Assembly: GCA_017447515.1 (NCBI GenBank)
Contig: JAFSNG010000045.1
Location: 1-42,362, forward strand
DNA from: Prevotella sp.
Lineage (GTDB): Bacteria > Bacteroidota > Bacteroidia > Bacteroidales > Bacteroidaceae
Length of the DNA: 42,362 nt
Direction of reading: 5' to 3'
Under the pieces are notes generated by a model, which saw only the letters and a list, made by a program, of their open reading frames with translations, had not been told where the DNA came from and did not search any database. This document shows, in pieces, positions 24,810-31,918 of this stretch. The position numbers and the translations under genes were made by a program. Each line of letters begins with the position of its first letter. Position 1 is the first letter of the stretch.

Positions 24810-25727
24810 TTACATATGATATTTCTTTCTGAATTCCAACGGCGTCATACCAGCGTGTTCCTTGAAATACTTACCGAAGAACGAAGCATTGGCGAAATTC
24901 AAATCATTGGCTATCTCCTGCATCGACATATCCGTAAAACGGAGGCGGTGCTTGATGGCTTTCAATGTATAGAATTGTATAATATCACTCGGGCGACGGT
25001 TCAACGTCTCTTTCAGCAACGTCGAGAGATACTTCGCCGTGACGTTCATCTGGCTGGCAAAATCATCAACTCTGCGGACCCGCCCATCGCTCTGCTCCAC
25101 AAGTTGTATATACTTATCTGCAAGCATCCGACGATAGTAGCCATGTGTATTGCTATCTTGCATGTTCAGTTCTTCCGCCTGTTCCTTTTCACCTCGCATG
25201 ATGGCCAATATTTCCAGTAGGATGGTACTGAAGAGTGAGCGCACAATGTCGGAATGGAGTAAGGGTGAATGGTCACGCATGCGGTGGCACAACAATTGGA
25301 AGTAGTCGTTAAGCATAGCAGCATTGTCATCGGTAAGACTTACCTTCGGATGCTGCCTTAGGTAAATCAAGTCGGCCAGACTTTTGTTTCCGTGCATGCC
25401 AATGCCCCATAATTCACAGGAAGTGAACCATATCTGCCGACAGTTGAAATTTTGCGAAGACATGAAATTAGTGATGACACTTCGCAGCATCATGTAAATG
25501 AACATGTCGTTCTTGCGAAGCTGAATGGTCTGACCGTCGTATTCAAACTGAGCCATTCCATCGGTACAAATGATGATAACGCCATGATTTTCAATATATA
25601 CACCGCTTTCGGGCATTGAATTGCCCTTAGGCAATGCATCTATGTTTTCTATCACCACGAGGTCGTCGCTGTCATCTATACGCAACGTTCCGTCTCCTCT
25701 GCGAGGCTTTAATAGTTTTATATCCAT
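24810..25727 (-). CDS. AraC-family transcriptional regulator
   Basis: This 305-residue protein has an N-terminal cupin-like sensor region (GVYIENHGVIIICTDGMAQF, IQLRKNDMFIYM), a middle helical part and a C-terminal AraC double helix-turn-helix from about residue 205. The latter is seen in VDDFASQMNVTAKYLSTLLK and MQEIANDLNFANASFFGKYF, then GMTPLEFRKKY. Such proteins activate or repress nearby genes on ligand binding. It is immediately upstream of, and on the same strand as, the RND efflux operon (32-nt gap), so it is the likely regulator of that operon and may be co-transcribed with it. The ligand is unknown. Confidence 0.93.
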   Translation of the reverse strand: MDIKLLKPRRGDGTLRIDDSDDLVVIENIDALPKGNSMPESGVYIENHGVIIICTDGMAQFEYDGQTIQLRKNDMFIYMMLRSVITNFMSSQNFNCRQIWFTSCELWGIGMHGNKSLADLIYLRQHPKVSLTDDNAAMLNDYFQLLCHRMRDHSPLLHSDIVRSLFSTILLEILAIMRGEKEQAEELNMQDSNTHGYYRRMLADKYIQLVEQSDGRVRRVDDFASQMNVTAKYLSTLLKETLNRRPSDIIQFYTLKAIKHRLRFTDMSMQEIANDLNFANASFFGKYFKEHAGMTPLEFRKKYHM

Positions 25728-25753
25728 AATGTCCGTTTTTTACTTTTCGGCTG

Positions 25754-25761
25754 CAAAATTA
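25754..25761 (-). promoter_or_regulatory. possible -7 box for the AraC-family gene
   Basis: TAATTTTG on the minus strand matches TAnnTTTG and lies 26 nt upstream of the AraC-family ATG. No TTTG is seen at the expected -33 distance, so this is a weak call; an activator-dependent promoter would look like this. Confidence 0.35.
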
Positions 25762-25887
25762 GCTAAAAATATCCGAATTTCGCTGTTCTTTGTTTCCTAA
25801 AATGTATTCTGTTACTTTATTTTGTGTAAAAAACGACCACTGAGTATCTACTATTTTTCGCATTTCATAGAAAAAGCACTGATAAAA

Positions 25888-25919
25888 TTTGGTTATTTCA
25901 TCACGAATTCGTATCTTCG
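25888..25919 (+). promoter_or_regulatory. predicted promoter of the FemAB/BioF2-like gene
   Basis: TTTG (25888-25891) and TATCTTCG (25912-25919, one mismatch to TAnnTTTG) are separated by 20 nt. The transcript would start about 25923-25926, only 2-5 nt before the ATG at 25928, which would make an almost leaderless mRNA. Confidence 0.55.
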
Positions 25920-25927
25920 CAGACGAA

Positions 25928-26935
25928 ATGATGACGGTGAAGATATACGAAAAAGCGACAGAGGTGCCCAAAATGGCGTGCGAGGACTTTTTCCACAGCA
26001 CGGAACTGATGGCACTGCTGGAAGCTACACCCCGGCAGAAGCCACTGATGGCAGTGGCTTTCGCCAATGACGCATCTGATCTCGGCAGTACACCAGCCGA
26101 GAAACGCATCGTTGGCCACATGTTGGTATCGGTACGCTACCGCCACTCATGGTTTCCACCTTATATATATACACACGCGCGCGTGTTAGGTGAAGGGGAA
26201 TATGTGCTCGGCAGTTCAGCCGCAAAGAAAAACGAAGCCTTCACCGCTATATTGACCGCCGTAAAGAAACGCCTGAACAACAAGGTACTATACTTCGAAA
26301 TCAGCAACCTCAGCGAAAAGATGTTCGGTTACCGCACACTGCGCAAGGCCGAGTTTTTCCCAGTGAAATGGATGAAAGTGCATAACTCGCTGCACAGCCG
26401 CACTCCCGAGGAACGCATCTCACCGAAACTACTGAAACGCATCAACGCCGCAACAGCCCGCGGCATCTACACCAAACCTGTCGAAACAGAAGATGAGTTC
26501 CGCCAGTTCTCCAAACTGCTCCACCACCACCATTGGCTGAAGCCCCGACGTTTCATCCCCGCAGATCAACTGTTCCGCGGCATGATGAACGGAGGTCATG
26601 CCAAACTGTTCATATCGAAATACAAACAGCGTGTCATCGGCTGTACTGTCCTCGTCTATTCCGGCAAGGATGCCTTCCTTTGGTATAGCGCGGCAAAACG
26701 CAAGAGCTACGCCCCACTCCATCCTAATGCTGTGACGTATTGGAATACCATACGTGACGCTCATGCCGACGGCTACGAACATATCAGATTCATGGATGTC
26801 GGACTGCCATTCCGAAAGAATCCCTACCGAGACTTCATTCTGAAATTCGGTGGTAAGGAAGTCAGTGCCTACCGCTGGTTCCACATTTCTATTCGTTGGA
26901 TTAACGCCCTCGCAACGTGGCTCTGGCGCGAGTAA
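25928..26935 (+). CDS. FemAB/BioF2-like GNAT-superfamily acyltransferase (hypothetical)
   Basis: This 335-residue soluble protein resembles the GNAT-related FemAB/BioF2 (CelD-like) acyltransferases. In the C-terminal half the acetyltransferase core is suggested by AKLFISKYKQRVIGCTVLVYSGKDAF, WYSAAKRKSYAPLHPN, and the ending FMDVGLPFRKNPYRDFILKFGG, the phosphate and substrate loop area of that group. The N-terminal half has a second, weaker copy of the fold. The substrate is unknown; relatives modify cell-wall peptides, lipids or amino sugars. The ATG at 25928 is chosen because the predicted promoter ends at 25919; a further ATG follows directly at 25931. The 3' end overlaps the convergent membrane-protein gene by 35 nt. 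Confidence 0.72.
   Translation: MMTVKIYEKATEVPKMACEDFFHSTELMALLEATPRQKPLMAVAFANDASDLGSTPAEKRIVGHMLVSVRYRHSWFPPYIYTHARVLGEGEYVLGSSAAKKNEAFTAILTAVKKRLNNKVLYFEISNLSEKMFGYRTLRKAEFFPVKWMKVHNSLHSRTPEERISPKLLKRINAATARGIYTKPVETEDEFRQFSKLLHHHHWLKPRRFIPADQLFRGMMNGGHAKLFISKYKQRVIGCTVLVYSGKDAFLWYSAAKRKSYAPLHPNAVTYWNTIRDAHADGYEHIRFMDVGLPFRKNPYRDFILKFGGKEVSAYRWFHISIRWINALATWLWRE
26162..26186. repeat. 25-nt strictly alternating pyrimidine-purine tract (TA, CA, CG steps)
   Basis: Within the FemAB/BioF2-like gene, 25 consecutive bases alternate pyrimidine and purine, passing from TA steps through CA to CG steps. This composition favours Z-DNA and is prone to slippage. It encodes a Y-I-Y-T-H-A-R-V stretch. 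Confidence 0.85.
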
Positions 26936-27803
26936 TGGCGAAGATGACGTAGGCTACGAATAACGCGTAGCCGACGTAGTAAAGTGTAAAGATACTGAAC
27001 ACCACGTAATCGACAGCACACACCGCCGCCAGTCCTGCCAGATAAAGCACAGCATCGGTAGCAGGCAGTTGGTGGAACACGTCGTCAACCGTAGCCAGTC
27101 CGACGATGACTATTGTCCAAACTGACGCTACGAAAATTCCCAGATGTGCCGGCAGCGCAAACGGATTCAGGGAAGGATGGTAATAGAAATGCCGCCACGA
27201 CTCGGCACCAAACATTTGGATAGAAGCATACATCGTAGCCGACGCAGCGATGAGCAAACACAGCGCTGTCGGATAGAACGAGTCGATATCGTTGAAATGA
27301 ACGATATAAGCCTTTCGGCGCAACAGTCGCCGCATGGCGTAGAAGCCCAGCACAACGACACACAACGCCAAGAAAATGAGCAAATGAGTATTGGAGAAAA
27401 TGTCAATGAACTGAGAGATGGGGTCGTCTGGCGATACGCCCTTCAGCAGCTCGCTCTCGCGAATCCACCCCTGCGTAACCTGGTCACGCGCCACCTTCAC
27501 CCATACGGAGTCAATGCTGTCAGTAGGCACAGTTTGTATCTCAGCCACGACGATGCGCTCACCACGCACGACAAACATGGTGTCGAAGGCCATATCGGGC
27601 AGGTTGTCGGCCAACGGCAGACTGCCCGTCGTCACAACGAAATTGTAGTTCTGCGTGTAGTGATGGGTAGTAGAGAAAGAAATTGAATCGAGCTGTTGTT
27701 TGGTCAAATCCCACGCATCCGGCGTCCGCTGACCGTGGTTGTAGCAGCCTAGCAGCAGCATTGCCACAAGCGTAAGCAATATGTAAATCCTAATCTTCCG
27801 CAT
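26901..27803 (-). CDS. conserved Bacteroidales lipoprotein / multi-pass membrane protein of unknown function
   Basis: This 300-residue protein starts with a lipoprotein signal (TLVAMLLLGC, lipobox cysteine near residue 20). A periplasmic SH3-like region follows (about 60-125: VVRGERIVVAEIQT, DSVWVKVARDQVTQGWIRESEL). Then come about five transmembrane helices (LLIFLALCVVVLGFYAM, TALCLLIAASATMYASI, LGIFVASVWTIVIVGLAT, AVLYLAGLAAVCAVDYVVF, LYYVGYALFVAYVIFAI). I recall similar proteins in other Bacteroidales but know no function. The ATG at 27803 fits the signal peptide best; an ATG two codons upstream also exists. The start overlaps the rlhA 3' end by 14 nt. The 3' end overlaps the convergent acyltransferase gene by 35 nt (26901-26935). 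Confidence 0.8.
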   Translation of the reverse strand: MRKIRIYILLTLVAMLLLGCYNHGQRTPDAWDLTKQQLDSISFSTTHHYTQNYNFVVTTGSLPLADNLPDMAFDTMFVVRGERIVVAEIQTVPTDSIDSVWVKVARDQVTQGWIRESELLKGVSPDDPISQFIDIFSNTHLLIFLALCVVVLGFYAMRRLLRRKAYIVHFNDIDSFYPTALCLLIAASATMYASIQMFGAESWRHFYYHPSLNPFALPAHLGIFVASVWTIVIVGLATVDDVFHQLPATDAVLYLAGLAAVCAVDYVVFSIFTLYYVGYALFVAYVIFAITRARATLRGR

Positions 27804-29640
27804 AGACATTCATTTGACAATGTTTACAGTCGAACTCCAAACGGAACTGCCGCCCGTCACCTAAACGCAGATACAGCGGCTCTTTCCATTCACCATTCGA
27901 GCAGTCAGCGGTTTGGCCGCCGAAGGTTTTCCTGCAATGGCCCAGCGCATAGCGCAGACAATGACGACAGTGCATTATCGGCCCCGCCCCGCCCTTTAAT
28001 TCGTACGCCGTCGGTGCATCTGCACCATAGAACTCGCATGAAAGGCGGTTGGCAATGTTGTAGAGATAGGGATGGTCGTAGGCCGGAGCGGGAAAACTAG
28101 ATTTTCTAGAAGATCTAGATTCTCTAGATTCACTAGATATACTAGATTCTCTAGACTGAATGGTGAGCGTTTCCACGAGCCTTCGACGCAATTCGCTCAA
28201 CACGCTGTTAGGAATGAAATAGTCAAAACTATCAGGTATGTCTACCCCACTACATTCGTAAATTGTCCCCCCGAGTTTCGACAACTGGCGGACAATATTC
28301 TCTTGCTGTGGCTTAGCTGCCTCCTGGTGTTCGCAAGCGATAGTTGCTTCCACCAACGTTCTCATCGGTTTTCCAGCAGGCTCCGCCGACAGCGAAAAAC
28401 CGTCGGTCGTTACACGGAGTTGCATCCGGATTGGAATACGACGCTCGCTGCTTATACGGCTGAGCAACCGTTCGAACTGCTGGTCGTTGTTACGGTATAG
28501 AGCAATGCCTGATCGCAAGTTAGCTGGCATCTGTTGCGGAAAGAGACGATTACCTTCTGCGCGGTTCACGCGGAAACCCTCCAGCTCGTTGTCGTCATTG
28601 AAGAAGCAAAGACCATCGCCATTGGCAAACGACGTGGTGCCTGCAACGTTAAACGAATCGCGCCTCAGTTCCTTGACCTTCCCCACGTACTCACCCAATG
28701 CCTTGGGTGTATCGGGAGAAAAGATGTCCGGCTGTCGACCATGCAGGAAGTAAGTGGTAAAACCACGGTTAAAGGTTTTATGCAAGTCGGGACGGAAGGT
28801 GTAGGTGCACTGTCCGCGCGAGGCACGACAGTAACGGTCGGGATGATGGCGGATGATGGCGTTGAGTGCCTCGTTGTAGGCCGCGGTGACATTCTTCACA
28901 TAGGAGGCATCCTTCAGCCGACCCTCAATCTTGAACGACGTCGCACCAGCATCGATGAGCTCCTGCAGGTGACTGCTCAGGTTCATATCTTTCAGCGAGA
29001 GCAGATGGCGCTGGTGTTCCAGTTCACAGCCATCGGCATCAATAAGGTCGAACTTCATGCGGCAGAACTGCGCGCAGGCACCGCGGTTGGCCGAACGGCC
29101 GAAGCAATGTTCGGAGGCGTAGCACAAGCCACTATAGCTGACGCACAAGGCACCATGGACGAAAACTTCGAGCTCGACATCGGGTACGGCCTCATGGATA
29201 GTAGCAATCTCGTCGGCAGAGAGTTCACGGGCTAGCACGACGCGGCGGAAACCAAAATCATACAACCAACGCACCTTTTCAACTGTGCGGTTGTCGGTCT
29301 GCGTAGAAGCGTGCAACGCTATCGGTGGTAAATCCATTCGTAGTAGTCCCATGTCCTGAACGAGAATGGCATCAACACCTATATCGTAAAGCCGGTGAAT
29401 AAGTTGCTGAGTGGCACTAAGCTCATCGTCATAGAGAATGGTATTAACCGTGACATAGACCTTAGCCGAAAACTGATGGGCATACTGACACAACTGAGCA
29501 ATATCCTCGACAGAATTACCTGCCGCCACACGGGCACCAAAGCGCGACGCACCAATATAGACGGCATCGGCACCATGATCGATGGCAGCCAAGCCACACT
29601 CCAAATTCTTGGCGGGTGCCAGCAGCTCAAGTGATCGCAT
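27790..29640 (-). CDS. rlhA: U32-family protein, 23S rRNA cytidine hydroxylase RlhA-like
   Basis: This 616-residue protein follows E. coli RlhA (YdcP), which makes 5-hydroxycytidine at C2501 of 23S rRNA. Shared parts are LELLAPAKN, GADAVYIGASRFGAR, VTVNTILYDDEL, VQDMGLL, IALHASTQTDNRTVEK, VHGALCVSYSGLC, GRSANRGACAQFCR, SFKIEGRLKD and SSERR. The C-terminal cysteine-rich part (MHCRHCLRYALGHC, DCKHCQMNVY) matches too. The U32 cysteines (Cys166, 173, 189, 193) may hold an iron-sulfur cluster. A linker at residues about 496-516 is a tandem repeat of Ser-Arg/Ser-x tripeptides encoded by a 9-bp DNA repeat. The gene overlaps metA by 14 nt and the downstream membrane-protein gene. Confidence 0.88.
   Translation of the reverse strand: MRSLELLAPAKNLECGLAAIDHGADAVYIGASRFGARVAAGNSVEDIAQLCQYAHQFSAKVYVTVNTILYDDELSATQQLIHRLYDIGVDAILVQDMGLLRMDLPPIALHASTQTDNRTVEKVRWLYDFGFRRVVLARELSADEIATIHEAVPDVELEVFVHGALCVSYSGLCYASEHCFGRSANRGACAQFCRMKFDLIDADGCELEHQRHLLSLKDMNLSSHLQELIDAGATSFKIEGRLKDASYVKNVTAAYNEALNAIIRHHPDRYCRASRGQCTYTFRPDLHKTFNRGFTTYFLHGRQPDIFSPDTPKALGEYVGKVKELRRDSFNVAGTTSFANGDGLCFFNDDNELEGFRVNRAEGNRLFPQQMPANLRSGIALYRNNDQQFERLLSRISSERRIPIRMQLRVTTDGFSLSAEPAGKPMRTLVEATIACEHQEAAKPQQENIVRQLSKLGGTIYECSGVDIPDSFDYFIPNSVLSELRRRLVETLTIQSRESSISSESRESRSSRKSSFPAPAYDHPYLYNIANRLSCEFYGADAPTAYELKGGAGPIMHCRHCLRYALGHCRKTFGGQTADCSNGEWKEPLYLRLGDGRQFRLEFDCKHCQMNVYAED
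28093..28155 (-). repeat. seven in-frame 9-bp repeats (TCTAGNNNN) inside rlhA
   Basis: CTAGA occurs on the + strand at 28097, 28106, 28115, 28124, 28133, 28142 and 28151, exactly every 9 nt. On the coding strand each unit is TCT AG[A/T] NNN, giving Ser-Arg/Ser-x. The last codon varies freely (GAA, ATA, GAA, GAA, TCT, AAA, TTT). The unit is a multiple of three, so copy-number change keeps the frame. Confidence 0.95.
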
Positions 29641-30544
29641 TAATATCGTATGGTGTCTCTTGATAGACGTAATAGTTTATCCAGTTGCTATACAGCAAGT
29701 TGGCATGGGCACGCCACGTGACAAGCGGCTCCTGCAAGGGATCGTCGTTGCGGTAATAATTTACGGGCAACTCCACATCGTCACGCACATCTTTATCACG
29801 ACGGTACTCTTTGTCTAACGTGTCTGGAGCATACTCCAGGTGACCGGTGATAAAGAACTCACGACCTCCGCGAGCCATGACCATACTGACGCCACTTTGC
29901 TTCGATTCGGCGAGCAACGTCAGTTCCGGTCGCGCAAGGATATCGTCGCGGTGAAGTTCGGTATGACGACTGTGAGGCATCATGAACAAATCGTCAAAGC
30001 CACGGAAAATAGGCAGCTGGGGCTCAAGCATTTGTTGCGGGAAGATGCCAAACATCTTCTTTTCGAGCGGATATTTCGGCACGCCATAATGATAATAGAG
30101 TCCGGCTTGGGCCGCCCAGCATATGTACATTGTGCTCCACACATGGGTGCGAGCCCACTGAAAGATGTCCTGCATCTCGTCCCAATAGGTGACGTCCTCA
30201 AAGTCGAGCGTCTCGACAGGAGCACCAGTAATAATCATTCCATCGTACTTTTCTTTCCGCATCTGTTCGAAATCGCGATAAAACATCATCATGTGTTCTA
30301 TCGGCGTATTCTTTGGCGTATGGCTGCGGAGTTTCATGAAGCTGATTTCCAACTGCAATGGTGTATTGGAAAGTAGGCGAATCAGGTCTGTCTCCGTCGT
30401 AATCTTCAGCGGCATAAGATTCAGGATGGCAATCTTCAGCGGACGAATGTCCTGATTATGGGCACGCGAATCGTCCATCACGAAGATGTTCTCATGCTTC
30501 AGCAGTTCTATGGCGGGCAGTTTATCTGGTAATCTTAAAGGCAT
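29627..30544 (-). CDS. metA: homoserine O-acetyltransferase, MetA type
   Basis: MetA activates homoserine by O-acylation, the first dedicated step of methionine synthesis. It has 305 residues, normal for the family. Catalytic residues are Cys142 in YICWAAQAG, the His and Glu of FITGHLEY near 235-237, and the oxyanion region ITGAPVE. Residue 111 is Glu (TGAPVETL); the succinyl-CoA-using E. coli enzyme has Gly there, and Glu111 is reported to select acetyl-CoA. The predicted product is therefore O-acetylhomoserine. It starts 7 nt after the PP2C gene and ends 14 nt inside rlhA. No other methionine gene or SAM riboswitch is nearby, so its regulation probably follows the upstream signalling genes. 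Confidence 0.95.
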   Translation of the reverse strand: MPLRLPDKLPAIELLKHENIFVMDDSRAHNQDIRPLKIAILNLMPLKITTETDLIRLLSNTPLQLEISFMKLRSHTPKNTPIEHMMMFYRDFEQMRKEKYDGMIITGAPVETLDFEDVTYWDEMQDIFQWARTHVWSTMYICWAAQAGLYYHYGVPKYPLEKKMFGIFPQQMLEPQLPIFRGFDDLFMMPHSRHTELHRDDILARPELTLLAESKQSGVSMVMARGGREFFITGHLEYAPDTLDKEYRRDKDVRDDVELPVNYYRNDDPLQEPLVTWRAHANLLYSNWINYYVYQETPYDINAIT

Positions 30545-30551
30545 AAAAAGC

Positions 30552-31307
30552 TTAAGTTAAAGGTTCGACAGTAAACACACACACCGAGACATTGTCGTAA
30601 CCGCCAGCCTCGATAGCTGCCTCGCACAACAGGTTAGCATTGGCACCCTCAACCATTAACTCTGCAATACGCTTATCACTAATCATATCGTTCAAACCGT
30701 CGGAACACAACATATATGTATCGCCCGGCAAGAAGTCGTCTGTGAATTCAAACAGGTCGAGATAAGGCTGACGGATTCCTGCACCGATGCAATTGGTGAT
30801 GACGTTTGAATGCTTCTTTTCGCCACGGGCATTGCTCAGCGAATGGTCATTGGTTATCAATTCTAACTGACCGTTACGCAGACGATACAAACGACTGTCG
30901 CCACAATTCATCCAATAGTACTTGTTGTTGTAGAAAATAACGCCCACCAACGTCGTACCCATCTCAGCCATCTCTGGGTTGACGTGCCCCTTCGAAGCAA
31001 TAATCTGGTTCACGGACTGCAACCAGTCGTCCATCATCTCTATCAGTTCACCAGAAGCCAAGCCACGAGGCAAGTCATTGATGTAGAATTGCAAGTTACT
31101 CAAAACGTCAGAACTTGCGACTTCGCCAGCGTTGTGTCCTCCCATACCGTCGGCCAAGGCAATGACGAAACGGTCCATGTTCTCAGTCACAAACTCAGTA
31201 GCGTATACATCACTACGAACCAGTTTGTCGTAGGCGAGAACCATATCCTCATTATTTGTTCTCACACAGCCAATCCTACTGGCGGCTGTCAGTTTGATAA
31301 TACTCAT
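30552..31307 (-). CDS. PP2C-family Ser/Thr protein phosphatase
   Basis: This 251-residue cytoplasmic PP2C (PrpC/Stp type) metal-dependent phosphatase is predicted to remove phosphate from Ser/Thr residues. Metal and catalytic motifs are all present: RTNNEDMV with Glu20-Asp21, ALADGMGGHNAGEVAS with Asp53-Gly54, GTTLVG, NCGDSRLYRLR, LCSDGLNDM and the final GGYDNVSV. It lies 32 nt after the FHA gene and 7 nt before metA. It is the natural antagonist of the membrane kinase encoded in the same run. Confidence 0.96.
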   Translation of the reverse strand: MSIIKLTAASRIGCVRTNNEDMVLAYDKLVRSDVYATEFVTENMDRFVIALADGMGGHNAGEVASSDVLSNLQFYINDLPRGLASGELIEMMDDWLQSVNQIIASKGHVNPEMAEMGTTLVGVIFYNNKYYWMNCGDSRLYRLRNGQLELITNDHSLSNARGEKKHSNVITNCIGAGIRQPYLDLFEFTDDFLPGDTYMLCSDGLNDMISDKRIAELMVEGANANLLCEAAIEAGGYDNVSVCVFTVEPLT

Positions 31308-31339
31308 ATCAATATTTCCTAAAAACTATCTTTCACTAA

Positions 31340-31918
31340 TTAGCTCACGCTGACCTGAAGATTAATATTGGCCAGCGTTACAATATCACCACTCTTAAGC
31401 GACATGGGAACATCGGGCTGCAGGTCACGCTGATTCAGCTTTGTACCATTCGAAGAATGTTTGTCGATAATGCACCAGCCTGTATCAGGCTTGTATATCA
31501 GTTGAGCATGAACGCCCGAAACATACATATTACCATCGAACAGCTGCTGGTATGGTCCCTGACGACGTCCGATAATGGCACCATTAACTCCAACCATACG
31601 GATATCAAGACTGGGATTATACAACGTCAGTGTAGGAACACCACTCTGAACGGGCATCTGCGAACCAACAGGCTCTGAGCGCCGCGAAGTAATCAATGAT
31701 GAAGCATTGGTACTCTCTGGAGCTGCATTCTGACTCGGTGCCGCATTACGCTGATTACTCTGTTCGTCTACACCAGCCATCAATCCACCACAATAGGTGC
31801 AACGACGCCCCATGCCGACACGCCCGCAACTGGTACAATAGACAAGTTCCTGTCCACACTGGTCACAGTAGTGAGACTCTTCTTCTATCTCTTCTTTACA
31901 ACTTGGACAAATAATCAT
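31340..31918 (-). CDS. FHA-domain protein with two N-terminal zinc ribbons
   Basis: This 192-residue protein has two zinc-ribbon knuckles (Cys4/7/18/21 and Cys28/31/40/43). A disordered linker rich in Ser, Asn and Pro (about 50-95) and a C-terminal FHA domain follow. The FHA phosphothreonine-binding residues are visible: Gly117-Arg118 (IIGRR), Ser134 and His137 (VSGVHAQL), and Asn157-Gly158 (SSNGT). FHA domains recognise phosphothreonine, so this is the reader of the kinase signal. Its ATG overlaps the TGA of the AAA gene by the ATGA arrangement, indicating coupled translation. Confidence 0.94.
   Translation of the reverse strand: MIICPSCKEEIEEESHYCDQCGQELVYCTSCGRVGMGRRCTYCGGLMAGVDEQSNQRNAAPSQNAAPESTNASSLITSRRSEPVGSQMPVQSGVPTLTLYNPSLDIRMVGVNGAIIGRRQGPYQQLFDGNMYVSGVHAQLIYKPDTGWCIIDKHSSNGTKLNQRDLQPDVPMSLKSGDIVTLANINLQVSVS

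Noticed and set aside
28093..28155. CRISPR-like array
   Set aside because: Units are 9 bp without spacers, in frame within a gene; a minisatellite fits and CRISPR does not. The 22-bp repeats at 41672-41745 were rejected for the same reason.
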